Shown piece after piece: positions 8,695-17,352 of a stretch of DNA of 64,000 nt. Every line of letters starts with the position of its first letter. The first letter of the stretch is position 1. The notes below the pieces were generated by a model. That model saw only the letters and a program-made list of their open reading frames with translations, did no database searches and was not told where the DNA came from. The stretch is from assembly GCA_030147805.1 (NCBI GenBank), contig JASBUR010000020.1, forward strand, positions 62,001-126,000. Direction: 5' to 3'. The DNA comes from Sphingomonadaceae bacterium (GTDB lineage Bacteria > Pseudomonadota > Alphaproteobacteria > Sphingomonadales > Sphingomonadaceae). The position numbers and the translations under genes are program-made.

Positions 8695-9930
8695 GTGACC
8701 TCACCCCCGCTTTCGCGCCACGCGCTCAGCTTCATCTTCATCACGGTGCTGATCGACACGATCGGCTTCGGAATCGTCATTCCCGTGCTGCCGCAGCTGA
8801 TCGTCGAGCTGACCGGCCAGCCCGTCAACGAGGCGGCGCGTCTCGGCGGCTGGCTGGCCTTCGCCTATGCGATCACCCAGTTCGGCTTCGGACCGGTCAC
8901 CGGCAACCTGTCCGACCGCTTCGGGCGGCGGCCGGTGCTGCTCGCCTCGCTGCTCGCCTTCGCAGTCGATTATATGCTGATGGGCATCGCGCCGACGCTG
9001 ACGCTGCTGTTCGTCGGGCGCGTGATCGCAGGGGTCGCCGGCGCCTCCTACACGACCGCCTATGCCTATATCGCCGACATCAGCCCGCCCGAGAAACGCG
9101 CGCAGAATTTCGGCCTGATGGGCATGGCCTTCGGCTTCGGCTTCATCCTCGGCCCGGCGATCGGCGGGCTGGTCGGCGAACAGTTCGGGACGCGCGCGCC
9201 CTTCTTCGTCGCCGGGGGGCTGGCGCTGCTCAACGCCGCCTATGGCTGGTTCATCCTTCCCGAGAGCCTGCCGCGCGAGCGCCGGCGCGCGTTCGACATC
9301 CGCCGCGCCAACCCGGTCGGCACGCTGCTCCAGCTTCGTCGCTACCAGCCGGCGGTGCTCAGCCTGGCGATGGCGCTGTTCATCTGGCAGCTCGGCCACC
9401 AGGCGCTGCAGGGTACCTGGGCCTTCTACACCATCTATCGCTTCGAATGGACGCCGGCGATGGTCGGCGCCAGCCTCGCCGCGGTCGGGGTCACCGCCGC
9501 GATCGTGCAGGGGGGGCTCGTGCGCGTCATCATTCCCCGGATCGGCGAACGGCGCGCGGTGCTTCTGGGCATGGCGTCGGGGCTGGCGGGGTTCCTAGTC
9601 TACGCCTTCGCCGCGCAAGGGTGGATGATGTTCGCCGGCATCGCCGTCGCCGCCTTCTCGGGGCTGGCCTATCCGTCGATGAACGCGCTGATGTCGCAGC
9701 AGGTCGAGTCGAACGCGCAGGGCGAGCTGCAGGGCGCGGTCGCGTCGCTGCTGAGCCTCGCCACCATCATCGGTCCGCCGCTGATGACGCAGCTGTTCGG
9801 CTATTTCACCGGGCCGAACGCCCCCTTCCAGCTGCCTGGCGCGGCGTTCCTGATGGCCGCGGCGCTGACGATCGGCAGCCTGCTGCTCTTCCAACGCGTC
9901 GGGGGGCAGCCGGGCGGCGCGCGCGCCTAG
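8695..9930 (+). CDS. TCR/Tet-type MFS efflux transporter
   Basis: This 411-residue, twelve-helix major-facilitator protein starts at GTG. TM1 begins [21 protein letters not shown], the typical TetA/TCR opening. The A-motif region is [14 protein letters not shown] between TM2 and TM3, and the motif-C region is [12 protein letters not shown]. These features place it with proton-coupled drug efflux proteins of the TetA class, many of which do not transport tetracycline. It follows the SDR gene and may be co-transcribed. Its end overlaps the convergent unknown exported-protein gene by four bases. Confidence 0.88.
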   Translation: MTSPPLSRHALSFIFITVLIDTIGFGIVIPVLPQLIVELTGQPVNEAARLGGWLAFAYAITQFGFGPVTGNLSDRFGRRPVLLASLLAFAVDYMLMGIAPTLTLLFVGRVIAGVAGASYTTAYAYIADISPPEKRAQNFGLMGMAFGFGFILGPAIGGLVGEQFGTRAPFFVAGGLALLNAAYGWFILPESLPRERRRAFDIRRANPVGTLLQLRRYQPAVLSLAMALFIWQLGHQALQGTWAFYTIYRFEWTPAMVGASLAAVGVTAAIVQGGLVRVIIPRIGERRAVLLGMASGLAGFLVYAFAAQGWMMFAGIAVAAFSGLAYPSMNALMSQQVESNAQGELQGAVASLLSLATIIGPPLMTQLFGYFTGPNAPFQLPGAAFLMAAALTIGSLLLFQRVGGQPGGARA

Positions 9931-10874
9931 CGGATCTGCCGGATCTTGATTCCCCAGACGTGATAGATCTGGGCGAACCCCCAATTGGGGAAAATCCGGC
10001 GTTTCCCGTGGCGTCCGCGCACGATGTAGAGCCCCGAGGGGTGGACCCACATGTTGGAGCCGATCTCCTGCGACTCCTCGACGAGCTTGTCCTTGTCTTC
10101 CGACGAATAGCGCCGATCGAGCTGGACGCGCGGTGCCGCCACCATCGCCGGTCGCGTGAAGCTGCGGTAGATCGTGTAGGCGATGAAGGCGACGAGCATC
10201 GCGATCAGGGCGAACAGCCAGCGCATCCAGCCGAGCGGGGTGTCACCGCTTCCCGCGACGGTGGCCGGACCCGAGCTCACGACGCCGCCCTTGGCGGCCG
10301 GCGCGGTGCCGATCGCGGCCGCCCCCGCCTTGGGATCGACATAGGTCTTGCTGCTCGCGTCGGCGAGCGGCGCCGCGGTGATGGTGCCGTCCTCCGAATC
10401 CATCGGCTCGACCTGGCCGTCGCCACCGTCGGCGAGCATGCCGCCATCGGTATCGACGCTCAGCAGGTAGAGCGGCCGGTTGGTGCAGGCGACCTTCAAC
10501 GTGGTGACGGTGATGGTCTGACGATAGACCTGATAGTGGGTGACGTTGGGGCAGATGCCGCCGAGGCTGTTGACCGAATCGCGGAGCAGGCCGGCGATCT
10601 CGCGGACGTTGCCGCCTTCGTTGAGCGCGATGAACGTCTGCTTGCCGAGCGCGACCGCCTTCGATTCCTCGGGCTTGGGCTGCAGCGCCTCGGCTTCGTT
10701 GACCGGCGCGACGGCGGCCGCCGGCCCGGTCGCCGGCGCCGTCGCGGCCTCCGTAACCGGCGCGCCGCCCGCCGGCGATGGCGCCGGCGCCACGGCAGGT
10801 GCCGCCGTAACCGCCTGCCCAAGCGCGATGAGCATCGCGCCGAACCCCGTCCTGATCGTCGCCGATTTACGCAT
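9927..10874 (-). CDS. exported or membrane-anchored protein of unknown function
   Basis: I do not recognise this 315-residue protein. It has a Sec signal (MRKSATIRTGFGAMLIALG), an Ala/Pro-rich stretch to about residue 65, and a conserved-looking globular part (QTFIALNEGGNVREIAGLL, GGICPNVTHYQVYRQ). A transmembrane helix near residues 210-230 (WMRWLFALIAMLVAFIAYTI) precedes a basic C-terminal tail ending FPNWGFAQIYHVWGIKI. Topology would put residues 25-210 in the periplasm and the tail in the cytosol. It lies just downstream of the CHASE8 kinase on the same strand, separated by 40 bases, so it might share that transcript. Confidence 0.75.
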   Translation of the reverse strand: MRKSATIRTGFGAMLIALGQAVTAAPAVAPAPSPAGGAPVTEAATAPATGPAAAVAPVNEAEALQPKPEESKAVALGKQTFIALNEGGNVREIAGLLRDSVNSLGGICPNVTHYQVYRQTITVTTLKVACTNRPLYLLSVDTDGGMLADGGDGQVEPMDSEDGTITAAPLADASSKTYVDPKAGAAAIGTAPAAKGGVVSSGPATVAGSGDTPLGWMRWLFALIAMLVAFIAYTIYRSFTRPAMVAAPRVQLDRRYSSEDKDKLVEESQEIGSNMWVHPSGLYIVRGRHGKRRIFPNWGFAQIYHVWGIKIRQIR

Positions 10875-10914
10875 TCCCCCCGCCCTAGCGCATATCCGAA
10901 ACGATGTCAGCGGC

Positions 10915-12651
10915 TCAGCCGCGGGCGGCTGCAGCCATCGCATCGTCGAGGGCTTTGGCGAGAGCGTCGAGACGGTAGGGCTTGAGGACGACCGGCAAAT
11001 CCTCGGCGCCGGTGCGGGCGATCTGTTCGCTGTAGCCGGTCGTCAGCACGATCGGCAGGTCGGGGCGCCGCTCGCGGACGAGCCGGGCCAGTTCGATCCC
11101 CGAAATGCCGGGCATGACGACGTCGGAGAACATGACGTCGAAGGGCAGTCCGGAATCGATCGAGGCGAGCGCCTCGTCGGCATTGCGGGCGCGGACGACG
11201 GCGTGGCCGAGCTCGGCCAGCATCGACTCGGCGAAGGCACCGACTTCTTCATTGTCCTCGACCAGCAGGATACGGCCGCGCCGCTGCGCATTCGCCGGAC
11301 CGGTGGTCTCGGGGCCTTTCTCGAGCGGCTTGCCGGTACAGGGCAAGAGCATCGTCACCGTGGTCCCGACGCCGAGCTCGCTGTCGATGCGCACATCGCC
11401 GCCCGACTGCTTGGCGAATCCGTAGACCTGGCTCAGGCCGAGCCCGGTGCCCTTCCCGACGTTCTTAGTGGTAAAGAAGGGCTCGAAGACCCGCCCGAGC
11501 GTTTCCGCGTCGATACCCATGCCGGCGTCGGTGACCGACAGCGCTACGCCCGCCCCATCGCCCTCGATTTCTTCGGGCACGGCCTCGCGCGTTCGGATGA
11601 TGATCCCGCCTCCCTCGGGCATCGCATCGCGGGCGTTGACGATGACGTTGAGCACCGCCACCTCGAGCTGCGTCGGGTCGACCTCGACCGGGCACAGCCC
11701 GGGGCCGAGGTCGGTGCGGACCACGAAGCGCGCGCCGAGCGTGCGTTCGAGCATGTCCATCATCGCATCGACGCGTTCGTTGAGGTCGACGACCTTCGGC
11801 CGCAGCGGCTGGCGGCGCGCGAAGGCGAGCAGCTGCCCGGTCAGCGCGGCGGCGCGCGCTGCCGTCTGCACGATCGCATCGGCGAAGCGCAGCCGCTTGT
11901 CCTCGGGAAGCGCCGGGCGCTTGAGGATGTCGGCGGACCCCTGGATCACCGTCAACAGGTTGTTGAAGTCGTGCGCGATGCCGCCGGTCAGCTGACCGAG
12001 GGCCTGCATCTTCTGCGCCTGCCGCAGCGCTTCCTCGGCATTGGCGCGCTCGACGATCTGCCGCTGCAGCTCGGCGTTGGAATCGGACAGCTCGCGGTTG
12101 GCGCCGCGCAGCGCGGTATGCGCAATCCCGAGCACGACCACGACCAGCGACGCCATGACGACCAGTAGCGCTACCAGCCCATAGCGCGCGACCCGGCGCG
12201 ACAGCGGATCCACCTGCGCCGACAGATAAACGCTGCCGATCCGTTCGCCGCCGCGTTCGACGGGGACGATCGCCTGAAGCAGGTTACCCGATCGCTCGCC
12301 GGCGGCCGAGGCCGCGGGCATGCGGCGCGGCAGCGGCTCGCGCGCGCGCTGATAGCCCGCGAAGAGCTGCCCCGTGCCGTCATAGATGCCAGCCGCAAGC
12401 AACTGCGGATTAACGCGCAGCGCATCGGCCGCCTCCTGCGCCGCGGCGGCATCGCCGAAATCGAGCGCCGCGGTGACGCTCGCGGCCAGAATCCCCGCCT
12501 GGACGCGCGTCTCGTCGGCCTTCTGCGCGCGGTAGCCCTGCTCGTTCTGGTAGATGACGGCGATACCGATCAGCAGCAGCAGGCCGGCGATCAGCGAGGC
12601 AGCGCGCGGGATCGTCTGCCAGCGCCCGGCGAGACGCGTCAGCGGCTTCAT
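10915..12651 (-). CDS. CHASE8-domain hybrid histidine kinase with C-terminal receiver
   Basis: This is a 578-residue inner-membrane kinase. TM1 spans about 18-34. A periplasmic CHASE8-type sensor covers about 40-150 (ILAASVTAALDFGDAAAA, ALRVNPQLLAAGIYDGTG, LFAGYQR). TM2 is at about 157-178, followed by a coiled-coil linker. HisKA is next, with H227 in LTGGIAHDFNN, then the ATPase domain with TGLGLSQVYGF. A receiver domain at the C-terminus has VMFSDVVMP as the phospho-accepting aspartate region. CHASE8 is the periplasmic domain of YfiN-type diguanylate cyclases, which YfiR inhibits; here the output is a kinase instead. The ATG overlaps the yfiR-like stop (ATGA). There is no HPt or output regulator next to it. 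Confidence 0.92.
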   Translation of the reverse strand: MKPLTRLAGRWQTIPRAASLIAGLLLLIGIAVIYQNEQGYRAQKADETRVQAGILAASVTAALDFGDAAAAQEAADALRVNPQLLAAGIYDGTGQLFAGYQRAREPLPRRMPAASAAGERSGNLLQAIVPVERGGERIGSVYLSAQVDPLSRRVARYGLVALLVVMASLVVVVLGIAHTALRGANRELSDSNAELQRQIVERANAEEALRQAQKMQALGQLTGGIAHDFNNLLTVIQGSADILKRPALPEDKRLRFADAIVQTAARAAALTGQLLAFARRQPLRPKVVDLNERVDAMMDMLERTLGARFVVRTDLGPGLCPVEVDPTQLEVAVLNVIVNARDAMPEGGGIIIRTREAVPEEIEGDGAGVALSVTDAGMGIDAETLGRVFEPFFTTKNVGKGTGLGLSQVYGFAKQSGGDVRIDSELGVGTTVTMLLPCTGKPLEKGPETTGPANAQRRGRILLVEDNEEVGAFAESMLAELGHAVVRARNADEALASIDSGLPFDVMFSDVVMPGISGIELARLVRERRPDLPIVLTTGYSEQIARTGAEDLPVVLKPYRLDALAKALDDAMAAAARG

Positions 12652-13199
12652 GACCGGCCCCGCTGCTTGACGCTCAGGGCCAGGCTGAGGAGCTTGGAGC
12701 TGAGCGCCAGGTTGGCACGCGCCGCCGCCGCGTCGTCGATGTGGAAACGCACGCGTCCGGACTTCAACTCGAAATGCACCATGCCACGGTCGCGGCCGAC
12801 GCGGGCATCGGTGACGGTCAGGGTTGGCGACCCCGCCAGCGCCGTCAGCGCCGCCGCGACCGGCTGCGCCGGCGAGCCACCGAGATAGGCGATGTGGCAA
12901 CCCGACCGCCCGTCGATCCGGCTGAGGCGCTGGACGGTGATCGGCGACGAATCGCGGCGCTGGCCCGCGGCCGCCTCGTCGAGCAGCTGGCCGAAGGGAT
13001 CATGACCGACGACGCAGACGACGTAGGGAGTCCCCGCAGGCGGTATCGACGCCGATGGCCACGCTGCATAGGGCGCGAACTTGGGCAGAAAGGCCGCCTT
13101 GACGGCCGTCTCCAGTGGCTGCGCCGCGACGCCGGCGCCAGTCGCCATCGCGGCGACGAGCACCCCGGCAGCGAGCAGCAGGGCGAGAGGGCTGCGCAT
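12648..13199 (-). CDS. YfiR-family periplasmic protein (DUF4154)
   Basis: This 183-residue protein has a Sec signal peptide ending near residue 26 and the family opening VKAAFLPKFAPYAAWP. The body has PYVVCVVGHDPFG and GCHIAYLGG, which place two cysteines as in other YfiR proteins, and ends in a receiver-like beta/alpha pattern (MVHFELKSGRVRFHID, LSSKLLSLA). In Pseudomonas, YfiR sits in the periplasm and represses the cyclase YfiN through its periplasmic domain. Here the downstream, translationally coupled partner is a CHASE8 kinase. Its start overlaps the TonB receptor stop as TGATG. A ligand-relay role from receptor to kinase is inferred. Confidence 0.92.
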   Translation of the reverse strand: MRSPLALLLAAGVLVAAMATGAGVAAQPLETAVKAAFLPKFAPYAAWPSASIPPAGTPYVVCVVGHDPFGQLLDEAAAGQRRDSSPITVQRLSRIDGRSGCHIAYLGGSPAQPVAAALTALAGSPTLTVTDARVGRDRGMVHFELKSGRVRFHIDDAAAARANLALSSKLLSLALSVKQRGRS

Positions 13200-15112
13200 C
13201 AGAAGGTCAGGCGCGTCCCGGCGACGACGCTGCGCGGCAGCAACGCGCCACGCTCGGCGTCGCCGCTCTCATCGCGCCGGTCGTGCAGCAGGTTGCGACC
13301 GGCGACGAACAGCTCGACGATCTCGCTCGGCCGCCAGGCGAGGCGCGCGTCAGCCTCGACGTAAGAATCGACGTGCGGATCGGGAAGCGTGTCGACAGCG
13401 CGCAGCATGACGTCGAACTCGACGTTGGCGGCGAGGTTCATCTGTGAACGGAAACGCGCCTGGACGTCGGCATCGTTACCGAGCGAGATGCCGTTCTCGA
13501 TGTCGACGCGGCCGGGCTTGAGCGCGAAGTCCTTGTCGATCGTGGCGATGCCGGCGGACAGCCGCCACCAGGACGCCACCTCGGCGGTCCCCCAGGCCTC
13601 GATACCGAAGGTGTCGCCCTCGAGCCCGTTCTCCAACCGTACCGGCAGGAAGGCCGTCGTCGAGGCCGGCTCGGTGGTCCGCAGGCCGTCGTACATGTTG
13701 TAGAACAGCGAGATCGACAGCGACGTCTTCGCCGTCGGCTGGCCACGGTAGCCGACCTCGAACGCCGTCAGTTCTTCCGAATTGAAGGTGCCGGCCAGCA
13801 GGATGCCCGGCTCCTGCAGATGGCGGTCGATGCGCGACGGCGTCCGCACCGCGCGCGACACCGCCGTCCACAGCAGCGTCTCGTGGCTCGGCTGGTAGGC
13901 GAGGCGCAGGTTCTGCAAGATTTCGACGCTGGTGAACGACGTCTTCTCGAGCTTGAGCCCGGCGGTGATCGCCAGGCGTTCGGTCAGCGCGAACCGATCC
14001 TGGACGAAGACGTTGCCCAGCCACAGCCTTTTCTCTTCCGGATCGAGCGTGAAGAAGCCGAAATCATTGTCGAACCTGTCGCGCGTCCGGCGCACGCCTG
14101 CGCCGGCGACGAGCTGGTGGCGCCCGCCCGTCCAGCCGAACTGCGCCTCGACGTCTGCCACCTCCAGCTGATCGGAGACCACCGCGAAGCGGCGCTTGAA
14201 GGCGTCATAATAGGCTTGAAGCTGGAAGGTCGCGGAATCGCTCAGCCGCCGATTCCAGCGCGCCAGGACATTGCCGCCATCCTCGCCGTTCCCCGGCGCG
14301 AAGTTCGAATCATTGGTGAAGACGTCGCCCTGGACGGTGAAGCGGTCGTCGCCCGATCCGAAGTCGCTGCGGAAGCCGGCGCGCACCCCTTCGCCGCCAT
14401 CGTCGATCTCGGTCCCCGCGCCCTTGGCGAAATTGTCGCGGTCATAGGCGTTGAGGTAGACGCGGACGTCGCCGTGCTCGCCGAGCCTGCCGCCGTAGCG
14501 CAGCATTCCCGTCCGCTCGCTCGCACCCGCGGTGGCCCGGGCGGTGAAGCCCTGCGTCGAGCCGGCGTCCTTGGTGATGATGTTGATGACGCCGTTGACG
14601 GCGTTGAGCCCGTAGAGCGTGCCGCCGGGGCCGCTGATCACCTCGATGCGGTCGATGTCCTCGAGCGGCAGCTCCTGCAATTCCCAGAAGACGCCCGAGA
14701 ACAGCGTCGAATAGACGCTGCGGCCGTCGACCAGCACCAGCAGGTGCCGCGCCGTCTCGTAGCCGCCGAAGCCGCGCGCGGTGATGGCATATTCGCGCGC
14801 GTTGATGCGACGGACGTCGAGATTGGGGGCAAGCCGCAGCGCCTCGGGCACCGAGGTGTAGCCCGACCGGCGGATATCGTCGTTGGTGATGACGAACAGC
14901 GCGTTGGCGACCTGCGACAGCGGCTCGGCGCGCTTCGAGGCCGAGGTCACCTCGATCTGCGTCAGTTCCTCGATCGAGAGATCGCGGAGCCGGTCGGGAA
15001 GCGCGAGCCCCGCGAACTGCTCCTGCGCAACGGCCGGCAGCGCCGACGCCGCCATGCACAGAATCGACGCCACTCGTAGCCCTGCCCGGAGGCCATCGGA
15101 AGTTCCACGCAT
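13199..15112 (-). CDS. TonB-dependent receptor of the YfiR-linked type
   Basis: This is a 637-residue outer-membrane receptor. After a signal peptide ending AVAQE comes LRDLSIEELTQIEVTSASKR, a plug opening typical of receptors encoded with YfiR. Other plug landmarks are DIRRSGYTSVPEALRLAPN, LVLVDGRSVYSTLFSG, and IEVISGPGGTLYGLNAVNGV. The beta barrel ends in the C-terminal phenylalanine RLTF. No N-terminal signalling (STN) domain is present. The start is uncertain: ATG at 15112 is used, but an in-frame TTG fifteen bases upstream is possible. It heads the receptor-yfiR-kinase operon, with a 1-base stop/start overlap. Confidence 0.9.
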   Translation of the reverse strand: MRGTSDGLRAGLRVASILCMAASALPAVAQEQFAGLALPDRLRDLSIEELTQIEVTSASKRAEPLSQVANALFVITNDDIRRSGYTSVPEALRLAPNLDVRRINAREYAITARGFGGYETARHLLVLVDGRSVYSTLFSGVFWELQELPLEDIDRIEVISGPGGTLYGLNAVNGVINIITKDAGSTQGFTARATAGASERTGMLRYGGRLGEHGDVRVYLNAYDRDNFAKGAGTEIDDGGEGVRAGFRSDFGSGDDRFTVQGDVFTNDSNFAPGNGEDGGNVLARWNRRLSDSATFQLQAYYDAFKRRFAVVSDQLEVADVEAQFGWTGGRHQLVAGAGVRRTRDRFDNDFGFFTLDPEEKRLWLGNVFVQDRFALTERLAITAGLKLEKTSFTSVEILQNLRLAYQPSHETLLWTAVSRAVRTPSRIDRHLQEPGILLAGTFNSEELTAFEVGYRGQPTAKTSLSISLFYNMYDGLRTTEPASTTAFLPVRLENGLEGDTFGIEAWGTAEVASWWRLSAGIATIDKDFALKPGRVDIENGISLGNDADVQARFRSQMNLAANVEFDVMLRAVDTLPDPHVDSYVEADARLAWRPSEIVELFVAGRNLLHDRRDESGDAERGALLPRSVVAGTRLTF

Positions 15113-15230
15113 CTTGCTAGCGCCCAACTCTGCGCCCCCCGCGAACCGCCATGGTCGGCACGCAGCATGCCGTCAAGTCGCGAGGAGCCTGACGGTCAAA
15201 TGAGCATAGATCTCGGATTGTTCAGCGAAA

Positions 15231-15305
<75 letters not shown>

Positions 15306-15383
15306 AGGCCATTTTGCGTCGGGGGCGTATGGGCACCCCGCGATTGCTTGTCAAGCGAAGCCGCGCCTCGCTAAGGACCGATC

Positions 15384-15515
15384 ATGGCCGATGCGACGAA
15401 AGAGACCCGCGAGGAGCGGCTGGCGAAGGCGCTCCGGGCGAATCTCGCCCGCCGCAAGGCGCGCGACCGCGCCGCAGCCGAGCCGCCGCCCGCCGGTGAT
15501 GCCCAGCGCGACTAG
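15384..15515 (+). CDS. 43-residue basic helical protein
   Basis: A short gene begins ATG GCC GAT GCG, with AAGGA eight bases upstream, and ends TAG. The product is MADATKETREERLAKALRAN followed by LARRKARDR and an Ala/Pro tail. It is strongly charged and almost certainly one amphipathic helix. Small proteins with a REERLA-ALRANL-RRK pattern are common in sphingomonads, but I know no function for them. It ends overlapping the msrA stop on the other strand. Confidence 0.65.
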   Translation: MADATKETREERLAKALRANLARRKARDRAAAEPPPAGDAQRD

Positions 15516-16102
15516 CCGACCTTTTTCCACACCTTGGCAAGCGCCGCGTCGCGGCCGCAGCCGATGCGGTACATGCGATAGCGTGCAGGGTTTCTGATGT
15601 GGAAATCCTGGTGCGCCGCCTCCGCCGCGTAGAAGGGCGCAGCCGGCAAAATGCGCGTTGCGATCGGGCCGGGCAGCACGCCGCTCTTCGCCAGCCTCGC
15701 CTTCGACGCCTCGGCGGCGGCGCGCTGCTCGGGGGTCACGAAGATCGCGGTGCGATAATTGGCCCCCTGGTCGCAGAACTGGCCGTCGGGGTCGGTCGGA
15801 TCGATCGACCGCCAATAGGCGTCGAGCAGACGTGCATAGCTGACCTTCTTCGGGTCATAGACGACGCGCACCGCCTCGAGGTGGCCGGTGTCGCTCGACA
15901 CCACCTGCGCATAGCTCGGATTGGCGACCTTGCCGCCGCTGAATCCCGAGGTCGTCGAAATCACGCCGGGTACCTTGTCGAAGGCGACCTCGGTGCTCCA
16001 GAAACAGCCCCCGGCGAACACCGCCACCGCGGTCGCGGCGGGCGCCGCCTGTCCGGCGATGCTGGTCAGCAGCGCCGCCGCGGCGATCGAGATCTTGCGC
16101 AT
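15512..16102 (-). CDS. msrA: peptide-methionine (S)-S-oxide reductase MsrA, exported
   Basis: This 196-residue protein has a signal peptide (MRKISIAAAALLTSIAGQAA) and then the MsrA catalytic motif AGGCFWSTEVAF with nucleophile C33. Further family landmarks are GHLEAVRVVYDP, DGQFCDQGANYRTAIF, and the tyrosine/histidine-rich AAEAAHQDFHIRNPARY. A further cysteine near the C-terminus (MYRIGCGRD) can serve as the resolving residue. It repairs the S epimer of methionine sulfoxide. Its ATG overlaps the msrB stop (TGATG). Export of both enzymes points to periplasmic protein repair. Confidence 0.96.
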   Translation of the reverse strand: MRKISIAAAALLTSIAGQAAPAATAVAVFAGGCFWSTEVAFDKVPGVISTTSGFSGGKVANPSYAQVVSSDTGHLEAVRVVYDPKKVSYARLLDAYWRSIDPTDPDGQFCDQGANYRTAIFVTPEQRAAAEASKARLAKSGVLPGPIATRILPAAPFYAAEAAHQDFHIRNPARYRMYRIGCGRDAALAKVWKKVG

Positions 16103-16602
16103 CAGGCCTTCTCCGCCGGAATGAATTTCAGCGCATCGCCGTTCATGCAGTAGCGCAGGCCCGTCGGCCTGGGCCCGTCGTCGAAGACATGGCCGAGATG
16201 GCCGCCGCAGCGGCGGCAGTGGACCTCGGTGCGCTCCATGAACAGGCTTCGGTCGGTCGTCGTACCGATCGCATCCTTCAGCGGCGCATAGAAGCTCGGC
16301 CAGCCGGTGCCGCTGTCGAACTTGGTCGTCGAACTGAACAGCGGCAGCGCGCAGCCGGCGCAGACGAAGGTGCCGCGCCGCTTCTCGCGATCGAGCGGGC
16401 TGCTTCCCGGCCGTTCGGTGGCGTGCTTGCGCAGCACCGCGAACTGATCGGGGGTCAGCCGCTTGCGCCATTCGGCCTCGCTCAGCTCGATCTCGAAGCG
16501 TTTCGGTGCGGCCTTGCCCGCACCACCGAGCGCGAAGGCGCCGGCCAGGCCGGCAACCCCGGCGAGCAGGCGGCGGCGATCGATCGAAATGCGCATCATC
16601 AT
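16102..16602 (-). CDS. msrB: peptide-methionine (R)-S-oxide reductase MsrB, Tat-exported
   Basis: This is a 166-residue MsrB. The N-terminus MMMRISIDRRRLLAGVAGLA looks like a twin-arginine signal followed by a hydrophobic stretch. The catalytic domain contains the two zinc pairs CAGC and CRRC, FDSGTGWPSFY, the HLGHVFDDGP motif, and the nucleophile in LRYCMNGDAL. It reduces the R epimer of methionine sulfoxide. The first of three tandem ATG codons is used because GGAGAGAC lies directly upstream. It is the promoter-proximal gene of msrB-msrA, with the peroxidase gene on the same strand upstream. Confidence 0.95.
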   Translation of the reverse strand: MMMRISIDRRRLLAGVAGLAGAFALGGAGKAAPKRFEIELSEAEWRKRLTPDQFAVLRKHATERPGSSPLDREKRRGTFVCAGCALPLFSSTTKFDSGTGWPSFYAPLKDAIGTTTDRSLFMERTEVHCRRCGGHLGHVFDDGPRPTGLRYCMNGDALKFIPAEKA

Positions 16603-16661
16603 GTCTCTCCGTTCGCTCCTAGATACGAAGCGGAGAGCGCGCCGGTTACAATCCGCGACTT

Positions 16662-17216
16662 CTAGCCGCGCGTTGCGGCCAGCGCCTTCTCGATCGCCGC
16701 GGTCACTTCGGGCGCGTCGGGTTTGGTCTTCGAGCCGAACGCCGCGATCAGCTGTCCGTCGCGGCCGACGAGATATTTGTGGAAATTCCACTTGGGCACG
16801 TTCTCGTCACCGAGCCTCGCCTTCGCCCACCGGTAGAAGGGCGCGGCCGCGTCGCCGACGACATGCGCCTTCTCGGCCATCGGGAAGCGGATGCCGAATT
16901 TCGATTCGCAGAAGTCGGCGATCTCCTTGTTCGACCCATATTCCTGGCCCTTGAAGTCGCCAGAGGGCACGCCGAGCACGGTGAAGCCCTTGGCGCTGTA
17001 GGTCTCGTGGACCTTCTGCAGGCCTTCGTATTGCGGGGTGAAGCCGCACATCGACGCGGTGTTCACCACCAGCATCACCTGCCCCTTGTACTTCGCCAGC
17101 GGCAGCGGCTTGCCGTCGATCGCGGTCATCCTGAAGTCGTAGGCCGATTTGACGGCGGCGGGCGCGGCAGCGACGAGCGCAATGGCGGCAGCGACGGCGT
17201 AGGCGGGCTTTAACAT
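16662..17216 (-). CDS. glutathione peroxidase family protein, exported
   Basis: This 184-residue protein starts with a Sec signal peptide (MLKPAYAVAAAIALVAAAPA). The thioredoxin-fold peroxidase domain has C57 in NTASMCGFTPQYEGLQ, the position of selenocysteine in mammalian enzymes. KWNFHKYLVGRDG supplies the conserved tryptophan and asparagine. It reduces hydrogen peroxide or lipid hydroperoxides, in bacteria usually with thioredoxin-like donors. The start follows GAGGGAG. It lies 60 bases upstream of msrB on the same strand, so the three genes may form a periplasmic oxidative-repair unit. Confidence 0.94.
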   Translation of the reverse strand: MLKPAYAVAAAIALVAAAPAAVKSAYDFRMTAIDGKPLPLAKYKGQVMLVVNTASMCGFTPQYEGLQKVHETYSAKGFTVLGVPSGDFKGQEYGSNKEIADFCESKFGIRFPMAEKAHVVGDAAAPFYRWAKARLGDENVPKWNFHKYLVGRDGQLIAAFGSKTKPDAPEVTAAIEKALAATRG

Positions 17217-17306
17217 GGGCAGCTCCCTCGAAGTTGCCGCGATCTTACGCGGGCCGTCGCACCAGCGAAAGCGGCCGCACGACCATCGTCCCGCCCCCCC
17301 CCAATC

Positions 17307-17335
17307 ATCGTCATCCCCGCGCAGGCGGGGACGAT
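17307..17335. repeat. GC-rich hairpin TCATCCCCGC/GCGGGGA
   Basis: CCCCGC and GCGGGG pair around a GCAG loop, with outer ATCGT/ACGAT arms separated by a three-base bulge. It lies downstream of the aminopeptidase P gene's minus-strand stop side and upstream of the peroxidase start. It resembles dispersed extragenic palindromes. There is no U tract, so an intrinsic terminator is not supported. Confidence 0.55.
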
Positions 17336-17352
17336 CAGAGGACGCGGGAGGC

